Below, one piece after another: positions 23,895 through 35,451 of a stretch of 64,000 nt of DNA (its first letter is position 1; the number at the start of each line of letters is the position of its first letter). Position numbers and translations under genes: made by a program. Source of the DNA: Pratylenchus scribneri (lineage: Eukaryota > Nematoda > Chromadorea > Rhabditida > Pratylenchidae); NCBI GenBank assembly GCA_030063045.1, contig JAQSEB010000101.1, forward strand, positions 682,001-746,000, read 5' to 3'. The notes under the pieces were generated by a model, which ran no database searches, was not told where the DNA came from, and worked only from the letters and a program-made list of their open reading frames with translations.

Positions 23895-24066
23895 ATATAT
23901 GAAAAAGTGAAAAATAAATTGAAATATAAATTATATATAAAAAAATATCGAAAAAATTTCAAATTTGTTATAAATCGCGTTTATTCTAAACTTTAAATAA
24001 TTTAATTTTTCTAGATGTCAATTTATATTTATAAACTCAATATTTTAGGGAATAAATTTTATATTT

Positions 24067-24186
24067 ATGAATATCTTTATTAGCGTTTTTGCGAATTATA
24101 GGGTGAAATTCGTGAAATTACAAAAACGTTTCTTCTCGTCGAAAAAATTAAAGAGGTTTAAAGAGGTTTTTTATTTTAATGTTTGA
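24067..24186 (+). CDS. 39-codon basic ORF
   Basis: From ATG to TGA: MNIFISVFANYRVKFVKLQ then KRFFSSKKLKRFKEV. It is strongly basic with a repeated KRF motif and a GC-raised core at 24080-24165. No family was recognised. Confidence 0.35.
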   Translation: MNIFISVFANYRVKFVKLQKRFFSSKKLKRFKEVFYFNV

Positions 24187-24564
24187 TAGATCATAAATTT
24201 TATTTAAAATTTATATTTTGATAAAATATTTTGAAATTAATAAAAGCTAACTTAATTAATGATTGAATATTGACCACATAAGATATTTAATTTATAAAAT
24301 TTTAAAAATTTTATTAATTACTTTATTTTATATTTTGAAAATTCTCAATTAATAAGTTATATTTATATTTAATAAAAAAAATTTCAAATATAAAAAATAG
24401 ATAAATATTAAATCAATAAAATATTATATTAATTAAGAAAGAATATAAACTATATTTAATTTATAAATAAAGGGTAAAAAAGAAATTGGCTTTCATAAAA
24501 AGTTAAAAATAAAATAAAAAACCCCCAAAATATCATAATTAATTTGGAAAATAATAAAAAATAT

Positions 24565-24675
24565 ATGCCTGAAACTAGAAGTGCATATTCATTCGGAGAC
24601 ACCCTTTGTAAAATGAATATCTCTACTGATTTGCATTTTAAAATTTTTTTATTCCAGTCAAATAGAAGGCATTAA
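24565..24675 (+). CDS. 36-codon ORF with a possible 50-bp intron
   Basis: The frame starts MPETRSAYSFGDTLC and stays open to SNRRH and TAA. Inside it, GTAAAATG at 24608 and TTTATTCCAG at 24648-24657 would delimit a 50-bp intron, the best GT..AG pair in the window. Splicing it would end the frame four codons later, or switch a second frame (CLKLEVHIHSETPF) into SNRRH. On the minus strand TTTTTATTCGCAG also looks like an acceptor, followed by TSNFLNAFYLTG. The strand is therefore uncertain. Confidence 0.3.
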   Translation: MPETRSAYSFGDTLCKMNISTDLHFKIFLFQSNRRH

Positions 24676-24968
24676 GGAAATTAGATGTAACTGCGAATAA
24701 AAAGAAGCCTAGTTTGGCGCATTAAAAATTGAAAAGTGTAGCTTTTTATTGTAAATTATTATTTTCTCTAAAATTTATTATATAATTTGAAAATTGGGAA
24801 TCATTATGAAATAAAAAACATTTAATTATAAGCAATTAAAAGAAAAATTATTAAATATATTTAATAAATAATTGAAAAAATTTAAAAAAATATTTTATTT
24901 GATAAAAATAGAAATTTAAAAATTTAGAAATAAATTTTTTCCATATAATCCTATTAAAAATTAAAAAA

Positions 24969-25076
24969 ATGTCAACAGTTCCATTCCCATCAATCTATCA
25001 ATTTTATGCCGCTTGCTTCGATAGATGTCTACTGAAAGGAAAAAAATTATTGTACTTATTCTCAAATAATAAATAA
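24969..25076 (+). CDS. 35-codon ORF, MSTVPFPSIYQFYAACF
   Basis: An ATG-to-TAA frame in a GC-raised island. The last third is AT-rich spacer. The minus strand (VDIYRSKRHKIDRLMGMEL) and a second + frame (CQQFHSHQSINFMPLASI) are also open, so the assignment is weak. Confidence 0.3.
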   Translation: MSTVPFPSIYQFYAACFDRCLLKGKKLLYLFSNNK

Positions 25077-25438
25077 GGAAATTTTATAAAATTAAAATAT
25101 CATAATTCTCAATTATGAACATTGAATCTAAATTAAACTAAGAATTGATTTGAATAAATTTTATTTAAAATTTTCAAAAGAATTATAAATGCAAAAATAA
25201 TAGAAAAATTGATCGAAATTTCAAATAAAAATAATAAATAATTTTCTCAATCATGAAAATAAATATGATATTAATATTCGAAATAATATTAAAATAACCT
25301 ACAAAGCGATTAATAAAATTCGTACCTTCTTTCCTAGTGCAATAATAATAAACAAATATATTATATTTTAAATTGTAAATATTTTCGAAATCGAATATTA
25401 GTAAATAATAAATATTTTAAAATAATAAATTTTATTCT

Positions 25439-25588
25439 CTAATATAAAATATTTAAAAATTCGAATAAAATTTTTATAGCCATAATTTTTTGGATCGATA
25501 TAATTTTATCTATTGAAATGGAATGAGACCAAGGTTCTTTGAATCGAAACTTAGGGGCAGGATGTTCTACTGATTTTTCCTCTTCATG
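25439..25588 (-). CDS. strong coding-like island, 49 codons
   Basis: The minus frame HEEEKSVEHPAPKFRFKE then PWSHSISIDKIISIQKI covers the whole island, whereas + frames are broken by TGA or TAG. It is acidic then basic, with no start codon. No family was recognised. Confidence 0.4.
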   Translation of the reverse strand, partial: HEEEKSVEHPAPKFRFKEPWSHSISIDKIISIQKIMAIKILFEFLNILY

Positions 25589-25708
25589 TTATAAAAAAAT
25601 AAAAATAATAATATAAAAATTTAACAGAAGGATAAAAGGATAAAGAAAATATGATAAAATATAAAAATTAATAAGAAATTTTAAAATATTATTTTAATTT
25701 ACATATAG

Positions 25709-25810
25709 CAGAAGTACTGCCCAATTATAATTATGAAAAGTAACATTGGGCTATGTAGTCTTGGACCCTACATGTGCCTGTCCAATGATACCAGTTTATC
25801 GTCTATATGA
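25709..25810 (+). CDS. coding-like island, 33 codons
   Basis: It directly follows TATAG, which could be a splice acceptor or an in-frame TAG. The frame QKYCPIIIMKSNIGLCSLG then PYMCLSNDTSLSSI ends at TGA. If UAR were sense, a minus frame (GIIGQAHVGSKT then PNVTFHNYNW) would also be open. The strand is not certain. Confidence 0.35.
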   Translation, partial: QKYCPIIIMKSNIGLCSLGPYMCLSNDTSLSSI

Positions 25811-25933
25811 TTCAATATTGAAAGATAAGTTTAAAATTTTAAAAATTATAATAAATTTGTGAAAATATATTAAAAAATATTAAAATATATATATTATTTT
25901 TTAAAATCATATATATATTTCAAATGGCGATGA

Positions 25934-26032
25934 ATTCCTGGATTTTACTGCAACCTATCCGAACTTGAGCGCATACAATATGAAAGTATTGCCTTCTTCC
26001 TCTTCACGAAAAAAATTCTGCCATTGAATTGA
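25934..26032 (+). CDS. island open in both strands
   Basis: There are two + readings, IPGFYCNLSELERIQYES (to 26032) and SNGDEFLDFTATYPNLSAY (25920-26027). The minus strand reading (26050 downward) is PPSIQWQNFFREEEEGNTF then ILYALKFG, broken by one TAG and then open again as VAVKSRNSSPF. The minus reading spans the whole island if the TAG at 25955-25957 is ignored. The island is certainly non-random in composition, but its strand is unresolved. Confidence 0.3.
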   Translation: MPGFYCNLSELERIQYESIAFFLFTKKILPLN

Positions 26033-26385
26033 TGGTGGAAAAATGACGCATAAAAATTATTTTTTTCAGAAATTCGTATTCACTGAATGCACTTCTTCAT
26101 TTTTAAAAATAAAAAGAATATTGAAATTCATTCATTTATAAATATTGATATTTAATGAAAAATATATCTAGTAATATGAAATAATGGAAAAAGTAAAAAA
26201 TTTTAATCCATCATGAGAGGGACTTATTCCCTCCAAACTAAATGATTAACCCTTTTCATAATTAATTGGAAGATACAATTCCTGTAATTCAATGCTAAAA
26301 TTACTATTATATGGAAAGAAATTTTTAATTTTCATAATATATTCATATCAATCAGGAAATAAATTGCTAGACAGAGTGAAAAATT

Positions 26386-26490
26386 ATGATTGAAAATTTT
26401 GAAATAATCAATGTGGGAGGAGTAATAAATTTGGTAAATTTGTCAAGCGAATTCAAGGAAAGATATCAATTTGACATGATTAAATTTTGA
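26386..26490 (+). CDS. 34-codon ORF, MIENFEIINVGG
   Basis: ATG to TGA, with TGA in frame just upstream, so the start is well placed. The reading MIENFEIINVGGVINLVN then LSSEFKERYQFDMIKF alternates hydrophobic and polar residues like a compact fold. No family was recognised. Confidence 0.4.
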   Translation: MIENFEIINVGGVINLVNLSSEFKERYQFDMIKF

Positions 26491-27406
26491 AAAAGTTTAT
26501 GCAAATTTTAAAAATTTTATGACATAAAATGATATAATAAAAATTAAAAAGAAGATTTTAAAATAATTATAAAAAAAGTCACTATTTAATTATATTCATA
26601 ATATTTAATAAAAAATTAACAAATATGAATAGTAAATAAAATTTAATTATAAAATAAAATTATAAAATACTATAAATTTAAATTTGAAAAATTTCCTGAT
26701 ATCTATTTTAAAAGTTATTTTAAAAATTGAAATTTTTATATTAGAGAGAAAAAAAATTCAAGATTAAGTCATGTGAAATTTCAAAAGAAATTTAACATTC
26801 ATCGATGGACGCTATCAAAGAATCTTTAAAAATTTCAAATTATAAAATAAAATATTAGACTTCTAAAAATCCTCAAATGAATAATAAATAAAATTCATAT
26901 TTAATTAAAAATATAATGATGAAATATTGATTGATAATGTGGAAACATGACATGCTTCATCAAAGAAAAGCTAATGGAAATCAGCCTCATTTTTTCGTTA
27001 AATATTACTAAATAAAATTAAAGTAAATAAAGAAAATTTTTTATGAATTATCTATCATAACGTTAAATAATTTTTAGTTTAAAATATTCTTTAATAGAAA
27101 GATTGGAAATTTTTCCAACAAGCGAAATATATTTTAATAATTAATTTTAAAAATTAAATAATAAAGCAAAAAATTAATATTTAATTTAATTTTTAGTAAA
27201 ATTGTAAATAAAATAAAATATTTTTGAAAATAAAAAAATTATTGATAATTAAAAAAGCAAATATTTTTTAAAAATATTTAAATTATTAGAACATTTTTAA
27301 TAATCTATGAAAAGAATTTTAAATTTTTTTAGATTAATTTTACCTTACTTTAATTATTAAATAAATTGCATAATTAATTAGTAAATATTAATACAATAAT
27401 TCTAAG

Positions 27407-27514
27407 TCAATGATAAAAATTGTTATGAAAAGAATAAATTATGTGCTCCAAAGAGATTTGATGGTCCTGATTGTTTAAAAAATTGTGACTTCTAGAGAAT
27501 CGCACAAATAAATT
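27407..27514 (-). CDS. coding-like island, 35 codons
   Basis: The minus frame covers two adjacent GC-raised patches: NLFVRFSRSHNFLNNQD then HQISLEHIIYSFHNNFYH. The + strand gives a shorter reading (RINYVLQRDLMVLIV). It has no start codon or splice signals. A nearby island at 26936-27010 (+ WKHDMLHQRKANGNQPH or CGNMTCFIKEKLMEIS) is similar but ambiguous. Confidence 0.3.
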   Translation of the reverse strand, partial: NLFVRFSRSHNFLNNQDHQISLEHIIYSFHNNFYH

Positions 27515-28010
27515 TTATATAAATATTTTTTTCAGATTATTATCTGAATATAATATCAAGAAATAATATAAAATTAAATAAATATAAATATTCATGATTA
27601 AGAAAAGATATTAATTAATACAATGATACATTTATTCATAACAAATTACTTCAAAATAAAATTATGCCTTTACTTAAAAAATTAAATGCAAATAAGCCAA
27701 AAATGAAAATTAATATAATATTATTAAAATAAAATATAAAAATAACAATTTGAAATTTTACCAAAGGAAGAGTATAATAAAAAATGTTTTTAAATTATTG
27801 AATAAAAAATTATAAAAAATTTAATTAGATAAAATTTCCAAAGAAAATGTGTAAATATTTCTTATAATTCATAGTTTTTTTTTAAATATTTAAAATAAAA
27901 GAAAGATAAAATATGAAAGTAAAAATACATAAATAAATAAAAAAAATGATGATAATGATTAAACTAAGCATAATTAAATTTATCAATTATAATATTGAAT
28001 AATATAATAA

Positions 28011-28235
28011 ATCTTCATAATTATTAAGTTATTATTTATTACGATAAAAGAGAATCAAATAAATCTGCTGGCTTTAATTAAAATGGCGCGAAACACCAAC
28101 TACAAAATAACGAAACCGACTTCATATGAGAGACAAAAAAATATTTTTATTGATGAAGTTGTGTATGATATGATACAATATATCGAAATAGTCATATCAT
28201 CTAAGTGCATTCAAAATAAACAAAAATTAGATTAA
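28011..28235 (+). CDS. strong coding-like frame, 74 codons
   Basis: This is among the longest of the protein-like island frames. The GC-raised core reads ALIKMARNTNYKITKPTS then YERQKNIFIDEVVYDMIQ then IEIVISSKCIQNKQ, and it is open upstream for another 20 codons. An internal ATG at about 28080 gives 52 codons. The sequence is mixed alpha/beta in look and not low-complexity. There is no GT donor at the end, and it stops at TAA. No family was recognised. Confidence 0.45.
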   Translation: MFIIIKLLFITIKENQINLLALIKMARNTNYKITKPTSYERQKNIFIDEVVYDMIQYIEIVISSKCIQNKQKLD

Positions 28236-28951
28236 TTTAAATTTCATTTGAAAGAAAATGAAACTAAATTTAAAATAAAAAAATTTTCAATAAGAATTTT
28301 AATGGATTCTCATATTAATATAAATTAATAATAAAATTATTTTATAATATTTCTTGATAAATTTTTAATTAATTTAACTAATTCTTGAAATATAAAAAGT
28401 GATAAAAAATAAAAAAATATTACAAATATCTATAAATTTATTAATGTAGTTTTCTTTGGGCATTTTAATTATTTTTAGAGAAATTTTCAAAAAATTTAGT
28501 TAAAATAAAACAATTTCATTTAAATATAATAATTTTTAAAGAATTTACTTATGGATTACATTTTTTATGCTGGTTTAATCTAAACAAGACCAAATATTTA
28601 CCAAATATTTTTGTTTAAAATTTTTTCTTAAATCCATTCAGAGGATCCGTATTTTAATTTTATCCAGGTATATTTGGTATGAATCGGAATTTGCAGAATT
28701 AGATGAAAAAAAATTTATATAAATTTAATTATTTTTATTTTTTACATTTTGGGAATTTATAAAATATATAAAATAAAATAATTTTTTTAACATTTTATGA
28801 AATTAATTCAATTAGTATATTTAAAATAAATTAATAAATTTTATTTATTATATAAATTGTTCTAAAAATACGAATTAAAAATTATATTATCCTTAAAAAA
28901 TTAACTCAATTTGTAAAAATTCTAAATACCTTGAAAAAAGTTAATTTTAAA
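28236..28951. other. AT-extreme spacer
   Basis: A GC-raised patch at about 28640-28690 (CAGAGGATCCG, CCAGGTATATTTGG) gave no convincing frame. The rest is A/T-rich without repeats. Confidence 0.4.
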
Positions 28952-29505
28952 ATTAAAGAATGCGGATTAAAAAATTAAGTGATTTATATAATATAAGATA
29001 TATTTCTATGAAATAAAAATAAAATAAAAAAATAATAACAAAGATGATAAAGCTTCAATGAGGAATGCTGGAAATTTAGTCAAGAAAATAAAAAAAATTG
29101 CAATATCCTCGATAAAACATCGCCTTTTATGGAAAAATTAAATCTTATACTCTCACTTAGGAAGTCATTTCCTTGATTTTGTAATTTTATAATCGATTAA
29201 AAATTGATATAAATGCAAGTATTTTATAATATTATAAAAAATTATAATTAAATTGACAATAAATTTTGTACGGTAAAAATTTTGAAAATTTTTTTATCAA
29301 GAATATGACAAATTTTTAAGGAAATATTATAAAAAATCATATCATCTTAATATATAAATTCAATTATTATTTATGTTATTGATTTTAGAATTAATTAATT
29401 TATTTTTATTCAAATCAATATCATTCACATTCCTGGAAAATTATCAATCAATTTTTTTTTAATTTTAATCTTTTGGATAAATTATTTATAATAATAAAAA
29501 ATTAT
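28952..29505 (+). repeat. dispersed duplicate, copy 1
   Basis: About 550 bp is nearly identical to 34663-35242, same orientation, starting ATTAAAGAATGCGG and ending near TTTTAATCTTTTGGATAAA. It contains the frame KDDKASMRNAGNLVKK, which loses its phase at a one-base difference after the codons for KIKK. Beyond that the frame of copy 2 resumes (NILDKTSPFMEKLNLI). Relative to copy 2 it is therefore a frameshifted copy. It also lacks about 30 bp present in copy 2 near 34890-34930. Confidence 0.88.
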
Positions 29506-29845
29506 GAATTCATATGCTTTTCTGTTTGGGATAAAATGAGCAAAATTAAAAAATTTGTAAAGATTAGAAATGACAATTTAAAAAATGGAATTATTTATTA
29601 AATATTCAATGTAATATATATTTATTCTTATCTAGAAATAATGTAAAATCAAAGGGATTATAAATGCAAATTTAATAATAATAAAATATATATTTCTATT
29701 ATACATATGGAAATTTAAAACACAATTAATTTAATTATGAAATTTTTGTAAAAAATATATAATAAAATTGAAGAAAAGAGATTTAAATTTGATTAATAAA
29801 ATTTTAATTAAATAAATCCATCTTAAAAAACAGGTTTAAACATGC

Positions 29846-29938
29846 ATGAAATGTGAAATTATTGACGAAATCATTGATCCGCAAAAAAACAATTGGAAAA
29901 ATTTTCGTCCAAGCGATAAATCAATTATACTTATTTGA
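29846..29938 (+). CDS. 30-codon ORF, MKCEIIDEIIDPQK
   Basis: ATG to TGA in an island: MKCEIIDEIIDPQKNNWKN then FRPSDKSIILI. Acidic then polar, with W and P residues that are rare in spacer translations. TGC just upstream gives a C..C pair if the frame began earlier. No family was recognised. Confidence 0.4.
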   Translation: MKCEIIDEIIDPQKNNWKNFRPSDKSIILI

Positions 29939-30457
29939 AATTGTAGAAATGAAAAAAAATTATTGCTATGCAAATTTTTCATTCACCTCAATAGAATTAT
30001 AATGAATATTATCAAAAGTAAATTTACTTTCGCTAAAAATTATGTAATTAATTACTTATATTTTATTAAATTTTATCTATATATTTTAACTATTAATGAT
30101 GAATTATTCAGAAATAATAATATATTTTAAAAAACTATAATTAAAGATATATGAAAAAAAAATAAATTTATTTATTACAATAATCTCAAAAAATTATTAA
30201 CATTGAATGAGAGAATTTTGTATGGAAAAAAAATTCAAATTTACAATTCTTTATCAAATATCTATGAATTGTATTAATTTATATATTATAAGAAAATAAA
30301 TTTAAATCGGAAACAATAAATTGTGATAAATTAAATATTTAAAATTGCTAAAAAATGAAAAAAGATACAATAAAATGTTATCATTTTTATAAATTTTTAT
30401 TACACCTTAAGTATTTTATCTTTTTCCCATTTTTATATTTTTAAAAATCCCATATAA

Positions 30458-30670
30458 TTAAAAATTCAGTATGAAAATATTGCAAATAATCCAATAGAAA
30501 AGGCCATCGAAAATGAATTTAGTGGGCCAACACGTCGAATATTCCTAAAATTATGCGAGTATGTTCGCAAAACATGTAATACATTATTGATAAGAATATT
30601 TTTTTGTAATTTTATAATTTTGCAGCCATTTTTGTCACGGGTTAATAATGAATCAATAGATGAGAAATGA
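30458..30670 (+). CDS. strong coding-like frame, 70 codons
   Basis: After TAA the frame reads YENIANNPIEKAIENEFSG, then PTRRIFLKLCEYVRKTCN, then LLIRIFFCNFIILQPFLS, then RVNNESIDEK and TGA. A helical basic part is followed by a hydrophobic stretch that could cross a membrane. A possible acceptor, TTTTGCAG, lies inside at about 30623, before CCATTTTTGTCACG. The frame might therefore be two exons around an AT-rich intron. No family was recognised. Confidence 0.45.
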   Translation, partial: LKIQYENIANNPIEKAIENEFSGPTRRIFLKLCEYVRKTCNTLLIRIFFCNFIILQPFLSRVNNESIDEK

Positions 30671-31394
30671 GATGTGTCTAAATATTTGAAGAAATTCTTG
30701 AAGGAAATTTTAAAAATTTAATATTAAAAAAAGATATTGGAATAAAATACAATTTAAATCATCATAAAATATATTTTTTATGAATATAAAAATCTTGGTT
30801 AAATATTACTATGAATTATGGATAAAATAATAAATGGGCAAACGAGTATGAAGGAAAAATCCAAAAGGTCTGTTATGTTTATTTTATAAAACAGTATTTA
30901 TTAGTAAAAATAATTATTTATTTCAATTAGTAAAATTATTTTATCATAATTAAATGAATAAATTTAAAAAGTAATAAAATTATTTATAAATTGAAATGAC
31001 TATTATAAAAATAATAAATATTAAAAATAAAAAAAATTATCAATTAACCTTTTAAAAATTTTTATTAATAAGTTTAGAAGAATCATGCCATGCTATTTTT
31101 TTAAAAAACGAAAATTTGTCCTTCTTTGCAAATTAATTATAAGAAGAATTATTAAATTTTTTTATTAAAATTTAATTAAGCTTAATTTATTTATCATGAC
31201 ATATTTCACATAAAATATTACATATTCTCTACATTAACAAATTGGATTTTTAAAAAATAAATGATCGCTTTGATTCATTTGCAAAATCACTATAAGAATA
31301 TCATGAAATATGAAAAAGAATAAATAAATACATTTATATTAATATAATTGGTTTATGATTAAATAAAACTTTAAATAATACAAATTAAAATGAA

Positions 31395-31481
31395 TATATA
31401 TATAAGTTGTTCTCATTTTTCTATACCGCCGCTATGAGCAAGAAAATTCTTGGCCTTAAAAAGAGCTTTTTCATGTACTAG
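31395..31481 (+). CDS. coding-like island with MSKKILGLKKSFF
   Basis: The + frame runs YTAAMSKKILGLKKSFFMY to TAG, with the ATG at 31434. A second + frame (FLYRRYEQENSWP) is open in the same island, followed by a single TAA and KELFHVLEFI. The frame is therefore uncertain. Confidence 0.3.
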   Translation, partial: YIYKLFSFFYTAAMSKKILGLKKSFFMY

Positions 31482-32081
31482 AATTTATATAATTTTGAAA
31501 TATTTTAAAAATGCATTATTTTATTAATTGATTAAAATTCAATCAATCATACTTTAATTTTTTTATAAAAATATAAATTAACAAACGAAAACATTCTATA
31601 ATTATACATGCATTGATAAAATCAATTAAAAAATAATTTTAAAATTTAGAAATAAATTTCTCTAGTAAGAAAAAAGAAAATCAAAACAAATTATTAAAAA
31701 ATACTGTAAATCTCATATACTAAAATTAATTAATGCTGTGTGCTTGCCAGGATAGTCTTATAAGTTATACATCAATTGCAAAAAAACTATTATTTTTTTA
31801 AAATGGTTACTGGAGAATTCTAAATATAAATTATCCGCGATAGTATTAGCTATTTTCCGGAAAATATATATTTGATTAAAATGAAAAATATAAATTTTTA
31901 ATTTAAATTATTGGTTATCAAAGCACTGAAGAAAAATTAAATTTAAATACCATAAGAAAAAAAAATTAACCATTATGACAATATATAGATAATTTTTAAT
32001 TCTTTAATTATTAATAAAATTCAAAAATTTAAATTAAATTATTGCTTCGAGTTAATTAAAATACTCTGAAAATTAAAACAA

Positions 32082-32213
32082 ATGGAAATCTCAAAAAAAT
32101 TTATGAAAATTTTTACAGGAATTAAATACCATTCAAAAGTAACAGATGGGGGCAACTTTGAAGAAGATGAAAATCCCTTTGTCGATAATCTTAACAATTC
32201 AATTTCAATTTAA
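32082..32213 (+). CDS. 43-codon ORF, acidic C-terminal half
   Basis: ATG to TAA: MEISKKFMKIFTGIKYHSK then VTDGGNFEEDENPFVDNLN then NSISI. A basic N-terminal half is followed by an acidic, asparagine-rich half, a combination rare in random AT sequence. TTTTTACAG at the junction could also be an acceptor, making the acidic part an exon. No family was recognised. Confidence 0.45.
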   Translation: MEISKKFMKIFTGIKYHSKVTDGGNFEEDENPFVDNLNNSISI

Positions 32214-32457
32214 ATTAATTATAAATTTTATATTAAAATGAGGATAAAGCGAATATATAAATTATAAAAAAATTAAGATCAATTAAAATATTCTAATTTT
32301 TAATTTCGAATGCATTATAAAATTTAGTGAAAGATATTAATAAAATAAAGATATATGAGATTTTAAAATAATAAAAATAAAATTGCAAAAATTTTTACTA
32401 AAAATTGATTATTTCAAAAATAATGAAAAATTACTAAACAATAAAAGGCATCGCTTA

Positions 32458-32547
32458 ATGAGTATCAGTTGGATAATAGAAATACTGATTAGAAGAATAA
32501 TTATTAATATGAAGATTGATAAAATAAAAATATATGGTGAAATTTAA
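32458..32547 (+). CDS. 29-codon ORF, MSISWIIEILIRR
   Basis: ATG to TAA, preceded in frame by KRHRL. Mostly hydrophobic then K/I-rich. It could be a small membrane segment or an AT-biased coincidence. It lies 245 bp after the 32082 frame on the same strand. Confidence 0.25.
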   Translation: MSISWIIEILIRRIIINMKIDKIKIYGEI

Positions 32548-32861
32548 AAATAATTTAACAAAAGAATATATAAAAGAATTTTCAAATTAAATTTAACCTC
32601 AAATTAAAAATTATAGTTTAAAATTATATTATTTAATTAAGATAATATTATTAAAATAGAAGAATTTCTCATAATTAATAATTTTTGATGAAATAAATTA
32701 AAATATAATCCTCGTATATTTTCTGAGATCTATTTTTTTCGGAATTAAAAAAAATAAATTCCTTTACCATATACCATTCAAATTTTCAACGATAAATGGA
32801 CAATAAAAAGTACCTTTACCTTAAGTTTCGCTAAATTTAATTCAAAATCATAATTTTTTGA

Positions 32862-33116
32862 AAATTATTTAATTTTTTTTTACAATATTTAAGGAAAGTG
32901 TATATTCAGATTTTCCGAATAGCTGAATATGAATCAGCAAAAAATTTTTTTAGAAACATGACACGTACAGTGAAAACATTGAAGTAGAGCAAAGTCTTCA
33001 GCTTCAAGAAGTAGTTGATTAGTGTGGGTTATCTTCCACATGGCGTTTTCCGAACCTATATTCATATAATGTCATCAATTACAATAGAAAATAATGATTA
33101 TAATATTTCATTTTGA
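32862..33116 (+). pseudogene. 84-codon frame interrupted by two TAGs
   Basis: A single + frame reads YLRKVYIQIFRIAEYESAK, then NFFRNMTRTVKTLK, then TAG (32985), then SKVFSFKK, then TAG (33012), then LISVGYLPHGVFRTYIHIM and SSITIENNDYN to TGA. Both TAGs sit inside the GC-raised part, where CAG would fit. It is either a broken gene, with CAG changed to TAG by C-to-T decay, or a gene read with UAG as glutamine. No family was recognised. Confidence 0.4.
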
Positions 33117-34662
33117 CGCTGTGAGATTCTTATTGCATTAATAATTTATTTTAATTTCTAATTAAAATAAAATAGATTTTTATTAATATAAAAAATTTAA
33201 AAATATTTTATAAAATATAATCATACTAAAATTAAATTAAAAATAATTCAGACAATCATATTATTTATTCATAAAAAATATTATCAAATAATAATTTTTT
33301 ATATTAGAGAATTATTAAAAGTAAAAATAATTAGTATATATCAGAATTAAAGTTATTCATATGCATTTTTATTTTGTCAGAGCTAATCGAAGCATTCTAA
33401 TAAATCAATTTAAAAATTTTGATAATATTATATAAAAGCATAAAAGTTCTATATTTATATTCAAGAATTTAATATCTTCCGATTTTGAATTATTTATAAA
33501 TCAAATTTAAAAATTTTTGTGGATATTTTCGAATAATTTTTTCATAAAAAAATTTCGAAGGAAAAGAAAATACTATCATTCGAAAAATTTTTATATTATA
33601 ATTAAGATTTAATTGGAAGCTACACAATTAAATCTGCATTAGGAAAATTTTTAAAAACATCAAAATTATTTCAAATTTTATACATAGGGCTTGTATTAAT
33701 CTAGAAATCATTAATTGCTTATTTCTAAAAAATTGAAGATTTAAATTAATATTATTTAATTACATAAATCTACCATTAAATTAAAAGAATTTTCTTGGTA
33801 ATTGTGTAAAATAAATAAAGAAATTAAAATTATTAAAATTTTCTAATTAAATATATCCTATTTTTAATTAATAAATATTTTAAAATAGTCCGTTAAAATT
33901 TTAAATATTATTTTAAAAAAGAATAATAAATTTTGAGCGATAATTAAAAAATATTTAATCTATATCTTTATTAATTTTGAGAGAGAAATAGAGAAAGAAA
34001 TTTTTAAACTTTATAAATAAAAAAAGTTAAATAATATAACAAATATAAAAGTTTAAAAATAATTTGCATTTTTATTCTTACACCTTTATAAAGAATTAAA
34101 TAAATTATCAATAATTATGATTCGAAAGAAATAAAAAATTAAATATATATTTAATAAAAATTTTATATTATTTATCAAATTATATGTTAATATATTTATA
34201 TTAATATTAAATATTATCCCAAATTTTCCTCTCATAATATTATTCAATATTTTTTATTCATTTATTATATTCAATTGTGATAAATTACTTTTTAATAAAT
34301 TAAAATAATACATCAATAAAAATTTAATGAAAGAAAAATTAAAATTATTATTAATAAAATAAAAAATTTAAAAAAATAAAAATAATTTATAAATATTTAT
34401 AGACATAAATTCAAGTAATTCTTCTAAATTGTTTTCTATAAATAACATGAACGAATTATCGAAAATATCATATTTTGAAAAAGAGCAAAAAATATAAATA
34501 ATTCAAAATATAATCAGCTAAAAATTATTTTTTTATTATTTTAATATTTTTCATCATATTTTCTTAATTAAATTAAATAAAACCTTTTAAATTTTTAAGT
34601 AGGAGAAAAAATAATATCATAAATAATTATTTTTCAGAATGTGTATCTTGAAATATTCAAAA
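33117..34662. other. AT-extreme spacer
   Basis: Isolated G/C bases only. No frame above background and no repeat apart from short A/T runs. Confidence 0.5.
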
Positions 34663-35242
34663 ATTAAAGAATGCGGATTAAAAAATAACGTGGTTTATAT
34701 AATTATAAGATATATTTCTATGAAATAAAAATAAAATAAAAAAATAATAAAGATGATAAAGCTGCAATGAGTAATGCTGGAAATTTAGTCAGGAAAATAA
34801 AAAAAATGTGCAATATCCTCGATAAAATATCGCCTTTTATGGAAAAATTAAATCTTATAGTCTCACTTGGGAAGTCACTTACTTGATTCATAATAAAAAG
34901 ATAATATAATAAGAAATATTATTGTAATATTATAACCGATTAAAAATTGATATAAATGGAAGTATTTTATAATATTATTAAAAAATTATAATTAAATTGA
35001 CAATAAATTGTACGGTAAAAATTTTGAAAATTTTTTTTATCAAGAATATGACAAATTTTTAAGGAAATTTTATAAAAACACCATTTCATCTTAATATATA
35101 AATTCAATTATTATTTATGTTAATGATTTTGGAATTAATTTATTAATTTTTATTCAAATCAATACCATTCACATTCCCGGAATCAATCAATTTTTTTTTA
35201 AATTTTAATCTTTTGGATAAATCATTTATCATAATAAAAATT
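34663..35242 (+). repeat. dispersed duplicate, copy 2
   Basis: Same-orientation partner of 28952-29505, 5.7 kb away. It contains the intact frame annotated at 34740-34886. The segment includes AT-rich flanks on both sides of the coding-like core, so the duplicated unit is DNA, not a processed transcript. No target duplication or terminal repeat was seen. Confidence 0.88.
34740..34886 (+). CDS. coding-like frame in duplicate, 48 codons
   Basis: KDDKAAMSNAGNLVRKI then KKMCNILDKISPFMEKLN then LIVSLGKSLT and TGA. Helical, with an MCNILDKISPFMEKL amphipathic run. Compared with copy 1 there are eight substitutions in the shared frame (S/A, R/S, K/R, T/I, L/V, R/G, F/L, P/T). All change the amino acid, and copy 1 has a one-base frameshift. 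That argues against purifying selection on this frame since the duplication. Confidence 0.4.
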   Translation, partial: KNNKDDKAAMSNAGNLVRKIKKMCNILDKISPFMEKLNLIVSLGKSLT

Positions 35243-35451
35243 ATTCAAAAATGAAATTGAAGAATTCTTAGAATGTTTTAATAATTATGAAAAAATGAAA
35301 AATTATAATGAAGCATGGAGGAATTATTATTTAAAAACTTAATTTTATTCCTCGTTGAAATTAAATAAAAACATATATAATATTCTTAAATGAATAAATT
35401 GATAAATTATGTCTTCCAATTTATTGGACAATTTATTTCTTAAAATATTAA

